Assembly: GCA_009760855.2 (NCBI GenBank)
Contig: WPIO01000014.1
Coordinates: forward strand, 886,001-950,000
Direction: 5' to 3'
DNA from: Cristatella mucedo
Taxonomy: Eukaryota; Bryozoa; Phylactolaemata; Cristatellidae
DNA: 64,000 bases
The stretch's first letter is position 1. Each line of letters starts with the position of its first letter. This document shows positions 57,244 to 64,000 of this stretch, piece after piece. The translations under genes and the position numbers were made by a program. The notes under the pieces are model-generated. The model was not told the origin of the DNA. It ran no database searches and was given only the letters and a program-made list of their open reading frames with translations.

Positions 57244-57312
<69 letters not shown>

Positions 57313-58832
57313 TAAGGCAGGGTCATGAAAAGACAGGTCAATTGTTCATCAGCACACACAATCAGTAATAGCCTGGCATTCTGACACTTACTCCGACCTT
57401 CAATTAATTATGCAAAAAATGCAAATGCAGAATGACCACGGGGATCAGATAGACAGCAGCCGTCCAGATGGCCAAGGTCTGCAGCTAGAAATGGGTATGC
57501 CGATTGCAGCTTGCCAACCTACGAAGAAGCGCCTGTGCCTAAGGGCCTCTCCAATTTCTCCCAGCAGCCAAATGTGTCCCTGAAACTCCTATAAAAAGCA
57601 CCCAAAGATATCCCAATGCCCACCTCACACAGACAATTGAGAAGAGCAGAAAAAAAAACAAAGCAGTCAGTACCAAGACCACCACCTCTCCTCTTTTCGA
57701 TCAGCCCCTCCCTAGCCAGCAGGCAACAGAATCTTGTTTCTTAAACAAAATCAGGAAGCACCGGCCCAGTACAACTGGACCGGCTACGAAACCGTGAAGA
57801 AACCCTACGTGCAAGACTCGGAGAAGCCCTCTGATCCGAAGCACCCAGCAGCCTACCTTAAAGCAGCAACAGCTAGACGTGAGGAGAGCAAGGGAGCTGC
57901 TGCTACTGCTGCTACTCTTGTGGTTGCTGACTGCTACTGAGCTGCTTATCAAGGACTAGGCAGCTAATCTGCAAGCCCATTTGATCGTTTCCAGCATGTA
58001 CCTGGTTGCAGTGCTGTGCAGCAATTAGGCTGGTAGATTGGGAGGGCATGGGGCACTAGTAGCTTCAACCGTAGGATTCATCTGCACCGCTAGCTAGCCT
58101 TCCCGTACCCTGAACTTCGGCCAGCACTGGGACTGAATGCCAAATCGAAGCTTGGCACCAGGCGATAATGTAGTTCTCACGGGCTCCGGCAAGGGTGTAA
58201 TGGCATGGCCGAGGCAAGAATGGAAAACATGGCCCTGAGGTCATCAGCAACCTACAGGGCCCAGAGATAAGGCGACTGCTGCAATGCGTATGATAAAGGC
58301 CCACCACGGCCACCAACAATTCTAACACGCTCGACAGTAGCATCAGCTTCACAGAGCTGCTACAATTTCAAGCAAAAAGAGCCAGTTATGTGTTTGAACG
58401 CTACTTCAAGCAGCCTGCATCCTGACCACCATCCAACACCGAGACTACTGCATTCGTTTGGATAGGGTATTTTGGTGCTGTAAACCAACAAGCCTTTTTA
58501 GGGATCGTCTGGTACAACCTAGATCATACATGATACACTGCCAGGCAGGATCATCTCGGGGGGGGGGGCAAGCAGAACAAATGAAATCGAAAACACAAGG
58601 CCTACACAAGGATCGCATGACGAGCCCCCTGGGCTCAGGGCAGAATGGAACAGAAGTGAAAACAGACAGCCCTGCTGAAATCGGTGGGAGATAAACCACC
58701 TTCGGCTATTTGTTAATTTCTTATCCTGACTCTACAACGAGCCCACGAACTGCTTGAACCAAAAGAGAAGTGTGACTAGAGAGGCTTTGCTTCACTGACC
58801 AAGACGACTGGATGGGGCCAGTCTGTTACCGA

Positions 58833-58916
<84 letters not shown>

Positions 58917-59451
58917 CGGTGAAATGCTGCTCGACATCCATCCCCATGTCGTGCCCCATCGCCACATAGAAAGAGCAGGCTTTCGGCAGCAGCTGGCTCG
59001 TGCAAAGCACAAGCCCTAAGCAGGGGGTTCAAGATCTAGCTGGCAGCGCTGCCGAGCCGACATTAAGTGCTGACACTAGAGTGGAGGGAGAACAAACGGT
59101 GGTGGTGGCAGTCCCGGACTGCTACTCTCATCCTACTCACTTCCTCGGCTGCCTTCTGACTCTGCTATGCTTCTCACTTGCTCTTTGCTGAGTGAGATGG
59201 GGCTTGGTGGCTACAGTTTGGGGCACCGAAAGCCGTTTAGGATTCAAAAATGTGGAAAACTCCAGCTTAACACCCAATTTAGTCCTTGCAGCTTTTCGGA
59301 GTTACAGACGAAGATACGTGATCTTATTTAGGTTAAATAAGCTGGGCTGCAGGGCAGCAAGCCCTGCGCCCACTTCCATAGAAAGACTCGAAGCTCGGAA
59401 AGTGCCTTCTGATGCAGACACTGGCCATTAGACAGCATGCATCAGAGCCTG

Positions 59452-59511
<60 letters not shown>

Positions 59512-62500
59512 CACACACACACACCCAGATCGACCGAGTAATCAAACACATGAACATGGTGCGCGAGTGGCAATGCTAAACTCACCTATCCTTTCAGGGT
59601 TGCTTGCACAGCCGGCGGCCACAGCTGCTCATAGCGACTTCTATGACAGTTCATGCAACACGGAAAACTGCTCCACTGGTTTTGCTCAATGTTTACAACT
59701 GTGTCGAGCAAATGTAGCAATGAGCTTTTATCCTGCTGCCTCTGAGGCACCGGCCAGCCAAGTACCAGGTGTCTCACAGTCAAATGCCAAAAGCTGGGAT
59801 GCTTTGACTAAACAGCCACAATTTGTACGAGCATGTGTATACAGTATCACTGAATATACCAGACAGACATGTATATACCTGCTTCCTTTGCAGCAAATGT
59901 AAAGTGACTAGAAAGGGATTGAGTTCTCTGCGGGTGCTAGAACAAATGTACCATTACTATTATTTCTTACAGGCTGATGCACATGTGGCTGTCTATATAC
60001 ATACTGTCTGTATACCTGTATGTGTACAAGACACATACATGATAATGTGTATCAAGATTGACTCGGCACTATTTATGCTGCCTTTTTGAGTCTACACTAC
60101 ACCACAAGTACGCATACGTGCACATGCACACGTGCATATACATTTGCATGGACTCGACTCGGCATTTGCATATAAGCAACCAGACCAATACATTACTCCC
60201 AGTACCGGTAAATAGTTAAAATGCAATTTTTAGCATCAGTGATAACGTGCAGCAGCATCTTGCGTGATTCGGATGCCTTATAGCTAACAACTCACACCAG
60301 GTACTGAGTGAGCACATTTGTAATGTATGACGTCACCCAAGCAAAGCACGGACGAAAAGAACACAACTGGGTGCTGACTGGGTGCTGACTGTTGAGCCGA
60401 CGCTAACTAATGCCCTTCGGAACACAGATCCTATCCTACATCTCTAGACGTTGGACGAACAAGCATGAGCTGTAATGCCGAGATGGTAAAAACTGGCTAA
60501 CCAGCTAATAAGCTGAGCCAGAAATAAACACCTAGATCTTGATCTTAACATCACGGTTTGACAACTATTGCCGTCAGTCCAGACAACCTTGCCGCTGGTG
60601 GCTCTCCTGAGTCTCTTGCATTTGCAATTAGCAAAAGGTCACCTGCAGGTGAGGCTACTGAGGCAGTGCCAGATGGCAGAACGAGCCTTAGTGTTTCCCA
60701 CGGCATGCTTTCTAGCCAAGCAGCTGCAAGCCAACTCAAGGACCGGAAGACCATCCCAGCTACTCAGAAGAGTGCCGAGCAAAGCCGAGCAAGTCCGAGG
60801 TGCCCTCAGGTTTTGGAGGGAAGATTCACCATATATAATTCCATCCACATTCACCCCCAGGAATGGCAATCACTTGATAGAAAGCGCATTCGGTCGAGAT
60901 CTGAGAGCAAGTTTTCAACCGTAGGCGCCACGATAATACAAACTAGACTCCTTGCCACTCGGTCAACATTCCCACATTGCAGGCGCAGGCAGGAGGCTGA
61001 GGACAGCGCCTCGAGTTACCTCAATTGTTAGATCAGCAGCAAAGAGACTATTCAACAACAGACCCAGAAAGGTAAACACAGACAGTCTGAGGGAAGGGGC
61101 TAGCCATTACATCGGCCCGGACAACCTGGAGCGCCATACGCAACCTTTCCATCCATCCAACCACCTATTAACGTCACTCCCCCAATAAAATAAAGAAGGT
61201 CTGAGAGAGCTGCGGACATAAGACGAGTGCTCCACATTTGAATAGAGTAGCACTGACCGGTAAGGTGGACTCTTTCATCGGTCATTTTTAAGGCAAAGTG
61301 GTGTCACAGGTGAAGTGGTAGGCTAGCGATTGCCTTTCCACGTTGTAGTTTTAAGCAATAAGGGGGGCACTTAAGCATGGTCAACTAAAACATGGCTAGC
61401 CATTTAATATTGTACATGACAGAACCTCAGCTGACCAACGAATCCGGTCGTTGAGTGGGCAGACCCCTATTGGGCGACCGTGCCATCAGAGGCTTATGCT
61501 TATCGCACAGCTCACCATAATACCACAGCCCCAGCCCACCATTGGCTTGGCAAGATGTGGTGGCTAGCCAGTTGGCAGCATGCTGCCTGCCAGCCAGCAA
61601 GGCTCAGCTGACCCGCCTCTTGAACGTGCCAGAATGAAGGCCAGTCAGGGAGGGGCATGCATGCATGACCGAATGCACACTTCGTAGGGATTGTGAGAAA
61701 AGACGCCCTAGACCGGCTCGAGGTGGGGCCCATTGTCCGCTAAATGCACCGTGGCTGGAGCTGGGCGTACAGATAGGTGGCCTAGCTATAGATTGACAGG
61801 CAGCTCACAGCAGCTGCAGCAGCCCGGCATGGCACTCTACCGTCAGCTCGCATAGCATGCAGCAACTCCTGCTGGAATTAACCTGCTCCTACCACCAAAC
61901 GAGTCACAATGCACCACCGGCTGCTGCTGCTGCTGCTGCTGCTAGTAGCTGAGCAGTGCAATTGTGCTTCGCTGTCTCGAGCAGCTGCTGGTGGCTTAAG
62001 GAGACTCGACAAAGGTCTGTTGACGGTGACACCGTCTGCAGCCGGCCCAACACTACTGGGTCACCCAAACATGCAACATCGACTGTACGAGGCTTCCTGG
62101 GTTGGCACACGGTGGAAGAAGAGAGGCTAGCCTAGAGAGGTTAGCCTGCTAGAGGGTGGCTAGAAAACCACTACTGAGCCAACGCCCACCCGCACACACG
62201 CACGCACACCCTCAGCACACATGCCAACTTTGGCTTGGGAAGCTGGGGGAAGGAAGGGAGGGAAGCGAGTGCCAGCTGCCGAGCAACTGACTGCCAGAGC
62301 CGCAGCCTGGCAGCTGCCAGCCCACCAAGCCAGTCACACCCCCTCCGTGACCAGAGCGACTGCTCTGGATCGCCTAGGGAGTTTGACTGACCAGCAGACG
62401 ACCGGCTGGCTGACTGCCGTGGTGCCAGCAGCAGGTGCAAGCTGCCGTCGGCCAAACCACACCCCAACAGGGAAGAGCAGCCGATGTGGCGATGCCATGC

Positions 62501-62615
62501 CTTCACAAGGCTGCGATGGCGACTAACTTACCCCTCCTGATGACAGCTTCTGCAGCCACGAGCTAAGATCCGACCCTGCATCGTCGTCATCGCTGTCGTA
62601 CTCGACCGTCTCCAT
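43855..62615 (-). CDS. RAPH1/APBB1IP-like: MRL-family adaptor (Mig-10/RIAM/Lamellipodin), complete coding region
   Basis: MRL proteins bind Ras/Rap GTPases and phosphoinositides through an RA-PH tandem, and recruit Ena/VASP to the leading edge to drive actin assembly. Nine coding exons join without phase conflict: 62615-62532, 54639-54376, 52056-51979, 51739-51577, 50489-50368, 49062-48997, 47073-46966, 46772-46551, 45309-43855. The product is about 853 residues: acidic N-terminus (1-28), Ser-rich region with CDLDDIINDLCALEAQL (29-116), coiled segment KEEKILLAIQKIKDADIKK (117-142), RA domain (143-237), linker (238-259), PH domain (260-372), and a Ser/Pro/Ala-rich tail with two DLPPPPPEL motifs and a final PPPPPPKRQE. 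Its length is nearer RIAM and Mig-10 than vertebrate lamellipodin. A single invertebrate MRL gene cannot be assigned to one vertebrate paralogue. Confidence 0.95.
45520..46440 (-). mobile_element. LINE family B, decayed copy in the last MRL intron
   Basis: The 3' part (45530-45720) matches the 27-kb copy, and decayed RT sequence continues to about 46440. Same orientation as the MRL gene. It fills most of the intron between MRL exons 8 and 9. Confidence 0.75.
46551..46772 (-). CDS. RAPH1/APBB1IP-like: MRL exon 8: PH domain, second part
   Basis: The acceptor is GTGCTTGCAG and the donor GTACTG. It encodes 74 residues, including CVVQFDQMEAYRGFNWKKKH, KAPSEHCFALKRADLQ, IKYFCCDDDYTLKRW and LTGIRVAK. 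The CCDD and final Trp-x-x-GIR-AK helix are typical of MRL PH domains. Phase 0/0. Confidence 0.96.
46966..47073 (-). CDS. RAPH1/APBB1IP-like: MRL exon 7: PH domain, first part
   Basis: The acceptor is CAGGCTGTCAG and the donor GTGAGT. It encodes 36 residues: VPELESDLHVKIDGQKSWKK and ITAVLRSSGIYLKKGK. It matches the RIAM VPELEGALYLKEDGKKSWKR and LRASGIYYVPKGK, covering the first PH strands with the phosphoinositide-contacting basic residues. Phase 0/0. Confidence 0.95.
47074..48996. other. MRL intron 6
   Basis: The intron between MRL exons 6 and 7. No repeat family or gene recognised. Confidence 0.6.
48997..49062 (-). CDS. RAPH1/APBB1IP-like: MRL exon 6: RA-PH linker
   Basis: This 66-base exon has acceptor CATTTCTTAG and donor GTATGT. 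It encodes 22 residues, NYLLEKKAAASCSERDQKGF and LD, matching lamellipodin NYLLGKKETSEMADRNKEALL. Phase 0/0. Confidence 0.9.
50368..50489 (-). CDS. RAPH1/APBB1IP-like: MRL exon 5: RA domain, second half
   Basis: The acceptor is CGTTTTAG and the donor GTAAGG. It encodes ERIVEDHEKLVVVMLNWLKV and NNRVLFLQTDDKYDLFFQPQ, matching the RIAM/lamellipodin ERFFEDHEN...W and ILFLEKEEKYAVFKNPQ. Phase 1 in, phase 0 out. Confidence 0.95.
50571..50664. repeat. 47-bp tandem duplication
   Basis: GTACTTGGCTGAACAGGACA starts units at 50571 and 50618; three base changes. It lies 80 bases upstream (in gene sense) of MRL exon 5. Confidence 0.93.
51577..51739 (-). CDS. RAPH1/APBB1IP-like: MRL exon 4: RA domain, first half
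   Basis: The acceptor is CATTTATAG and the donor GTAAGT. It encodes LFVKVFIENGDCKTLLVDET, MTTYDVIQVLFDKC and VRWAVIEQIPDLFI. This matches the ubiquitin-fold RA domain strands VKVHM-DNSTKSLMVDER and the YPELQ end. Phase 0 in, phase 1 out. Confidence 0.95.
51979..52056 (-). CDS. RAPH1/APBB1IP-like: MRL exon 3: coiled segment before RA
   Basis: The acceptor is TAAATACAG and the donor GTAGCC. It encodes 26 residues, AVVDTRTKEEKILLAIQKI and KDADIKK, matching the KADKIKLALEKLKEAKVKK helix directly before the RA domain in RIAM. Phase 0/0. Confidence 0.93.
52057..54375. other. MRL intron 2
   Basis: It holds a family B end (52862-52950), CAG-rich stretches at 53210-53260, and a C-rich run at 53930-53983. 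No coding exon seen. Confidence 0.6.
52862..52950 (-). mobile_element. LINE family B extreme 3' end fragment
   Basis: AACTCCACAAAGACTATGTG and GCAGAAGAGTTTTGTATAGC repeat the sequence at 27095-27170. Only the last 90 bases remain. Confidence 0.7.
54376..54639 (-). CDS. RAPH1/APBB1IP-like: MRL exon 2: Ser-rich N-terminal region
   Basis: The acceptor is GGCGGCTGCAG and the donor GTGGGT. It encodes 88 residues: LPPRVCRAAGSNACDLDDII, NDLCALEAQLSS, then a Ser/Ala-rich stretch ending YVTTQ. The DLDDIINDLCALEAQ helix resembles the RIAM DLDALMADLVADISEAEQ segment. A second acceptor 25 bases downstream would break the frame, so this start was chosen by phase. Confidence 0.85.
56755..56950 (-). mobile_element. 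L2-related 3' tail, diverged
   Basis: It reads AGTGCCCTCAGAGAACTGAA and TCTTTCTAGGCACTTTATAG on the + strand, the stem-loop of an L2 tail in reverse, preceded by an AAT/AAC-rich tract. The rest of the 3'UTR is diverged. It is in the first MRL intron. Confidence 0.65.
57233..57310. repeat. (GC)n then (CA)n microsatellite
   Basis: Ten GC units run straight into about 29 CA units with one TA interruption. All of it alternates purine and pyrimidine. Confidence 0.97.
58837..58913. repeat. (CT)n microsatellite
   Basis: About 38 uninterrupted CT units in the first MRL intron. Confidence 0.98.
59115..59240 (+). mobile_element. LINE family B 3' fragment
   Basis: CTGACTCTGCTATGCTTCTC, TTTGCTGAGTGAGATG and CACCGAAAGCCGTTTAGG match the family B 3' region. 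It lies in the first MRL intron. Confidence 0.55.
59452..59525. repeat. (CA)n microsatellite with CG units
   Basis: CA units with three embedded CG steps near the ends; first MRL intron. Confidence 0.97.
59880..59965 (+). mobile_element. L2-related solo stem-loop tail
   Basis: CTTTGCAGCAAATGTAAAGTG, ACTAGAAAGGGATTGAGTTC and TCTGCGGGTGC match the L2 3' stem-loop, followed by an ATT-like run. Only the last 85 bases remain. Confidence 0.6.
61920..61943. repeat. (CTG)n microsatellite
   Basis: Eight CTG units in the first MRL intron. Confidence 0.95.
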
Positions 62616-62630
62616 ATGCAGTTGACGGGA
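62532..62630 (-). CDS. RAPH1/APBB1IP-like: MRL first coding exon (start codon at 62615)
   Basis: On the - strand an acceptor CTGCTTTTCTAG precedes 15 bases of 5'UTR and then ATG. The 28 codons read METVEYDSDDDDAG and SDLSSWLQKLSSGG, ending in phase 0 before GTAAGT. The acidic run followed by a short amphipathic helix resembles MRL N-termini. The acceptor implies a non-coding exon upstream. Confidence 0.85.
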
Positions 62631-62649
62631 CTAGAAAAGCAGATCAGAT

Positions 62650-62769
62650 ATATATATAGAGAGAGAGAGAGAGACAGACAGACAGAGACAGAGACAGACA
62701 GAGAGAGTGACAGAGAGAGTGACAGAGAGAAACAGAGAGAGACTGGGAGAAAGAGAGAGAGAGAGACAC
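62650..62769. repeat. (GA)n / (GACA)n purine-rich tract
   Basis: GA and GACA units, 20-140 bases upstream of the first coding MRL exon on the - strand; read in the gene's sense it is a long CT/TGTC pyrimidine tract before the acceptor. Confidence 0.92.
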
Positions 62770-63573
62770 TGATGCTCAAGCGAACAAGCTGCTGCCGGTG
62801 CACGCCTCCTCACGAAGTGGCTTCTGCCCTAGCCTCGAAAAAGTAAGCAGAGCCTCTACGACGCAAGCAGGCACTGCGATTCTTGACGCCTCTCTCTTAT
62901 TCACACGTCTGCGACAAAGCTCGTTTGTTTTTTCTCCACCGCGAGAATCAGAACAATGGCACTCGCATTCCGCGGCTACGCAGGTCAAAAGACTTCCTAA
63001 ACGCACACGGTGGCCAGTGTTTTCTTCCCTGGTAATGGTGATTAATTTGCACGACCTAAAGCGTTCAGCATCGGCTGGCGACGGCGGAAACTATTAACCC
63101 GCGCGCGGTGACTCCGGCGCCCCTCCGCACACTACCGGTACGTAAAGGCGTTCATCTGCTGCCGACCCAGACAGCAACAGTTCCCGCTGCCGTAATGACG
63201 ACGAAATAAACGCAGATGGCAACATGAGCAACTAGGCACCGCTCAAGGTTTCAATCCACGCTCGAGTCCAAAAAAGCGCAGATCCATACACAGCGCACCA
63301 TCGCTGCTGCTCTCATGAGTCCAACGCTCTTATTCGGCTAGCAATAAGCAAAACAAAACTAATGTAAACAAATGGTGAGGAAACGATTACTACTGGCTGC
63401 TAGCGAGAACTGCGTTGCGCCGGATCAATGAGAAAAAAAGAAAAAGCAACAGCAATAAAACAGACCGCCATCGCGCGGTCGACTTCAAAACGCCACAGAT
63501 TCACTGGGGTCCCGACGCGGAACGATAAGCACGCGCTTCAAAATAATTCGACTACGCGAGACTATGTACTCAC

Positions 63574-63760
63574 CTACAACTTAAGAAAAGCGCTTCCAAT
63601 AACGACGCGACGGGTCCGTCCAGCTGCCGGTGACGCAGCCGTTTCGCACGTCAGAGCTGCTAGCAGCGCACCGACCGTCTGAGTAGCAGTCGCGCCAAAC
63701 AACGACAACTCGTCTATACCCAAATCTGCGGCGGCAGGCGGTGCCTAAATCCAGTCGCCA
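63574..63760 (-). promoter_or_regulatory. likely MRL promoter and non-coding first exon
   Basis: The first coding MRL exon begins at an acceptor, so a 5'UTR exon must lie upstream. A donor GTGAGT on the - strand at 63573-63568 is the best candidate for its end. The surrounding DNA from about 63.06 to 63.76 kb is rich in CG dinucleotides, unlike most of the window. No TATA box is evident. This is inference. Confidence 0.35.
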
Positions 63761-64000
63761 ACGCGTTTGCCTACTGTGCTGCCAAAAGGTTAATACTTCC
63801 GCAGCTGTTCTGATTCTAACCAATGAGCGTTCGCTTACTCGTGCCGTTCCCAATACTGTGCGCACTCCCTTTTCCCCACCCCCCCCCCGTGCAAATTCCT
63901 GAATCCCTTGATAGCAGTAGTCAAAAGCTTTGTCACCACCAGCAGCAATACGGTTTCCAGCGAATATCTAATATTAATATTTATTATAAGAAATTAGTAT
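63761..64000. other. region upstream of MRL
   Basis: Short tract of C residues near 63875-63890, then AT-rich DNA. No gene recognised. Confidence 0.5.

Larger units (their letters stand above)
54640..62531. other. MRL intron 1
   Basis: A 7.9-kb intron with microsatellites and L2/family B fragments. A + strand stretch at 60.5-61.2 kb has overlapping frames and AATAAA but no recognised product. A C-run is at 49996-50018 in another intron for comparison. Otherwise nothing recognised. Confidence 0.55.

Noticed and set aside
61909-62130. 73-codon + frame with a Leu-rich signal-like start
   Set aside because: The Leu run is made by a CTG microsatellite inside an MRL intron.

Overview
This is eukaryotic, metazoan nuclear DNA. 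It has GT-AG introns, (CA)n and (CT)n microsatellites, L2-clade LINEs, a tRNA-derived SINE and a dead Tc1-like transposon. Two large genes converge tail to tail. I cannot name the species. Both proteins are far from their vertebrate counterparts, so an invertebrate, possibly a non-bilaterian such as a sponge, is a guess only.

Left two thirds, + strand (268-43427): the 3' part of a UBR3-type E3 ubiquitin ligase gene. I placed 20 exons by similarity to UBR3 and by matching splice phase, and 2 more tentatively. The gene enters from beyond the left edge, so the UBR box and N-terminus are missing. The split RING runs over exons at 21389, 22936, 29956 and 32633. The C-terminal Cys-rich domain is at 40878-41427, and a last exon at 43310-43427 carries the stop. 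One short exon is not resolved between 932 and 6213.

Right third, - strand (62615 down to 43855): a complete MRL-family gene (Mig-10/RIAM/Lamellipodin) of nine coding exons, about 853 residues. It has an N-terminal acidic/helical region, RA domain, PH domain and a long C-terminal exon with two LPPPPPEL-type Ena/VASP ligands. A non-coding first exon and a CpG-rich promoter probably lie at 63.5-63.8 kb. The two stop codons are about 430 bp apart.

Repeats: introns of the ubiquitin-ligase gene are loaded with two L2-clade LINE families. Family A has an intact 431-codon reverse transcriptase ORF at 28095-29390 and a nearly identical second copy at 40083-40739; its 3' end is a stem-loop plus (ATT)n. 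Family B is older and broken. There are four main copies of a tRNA-derived SINE. At two places SINE sequence is joined to the family A tail at the same point. Other items are an 821-bp element with 33-bp terminal inverted repeats (18344-19164), a dead Tc1-like transposase (24302-25175), several perfect or near-perfect tandem duplications, and many microsatellites.

The two genes have no obvious pathway link: one is a ubiquitin ligase, the other a Rap/Ras-to-Ena/VASP actin regulator. The most interesting structures are the SINE/LINE junctions, the TIR element with an unassigned coding remnant, and the young L2 pair. I found no new multi-gene system.
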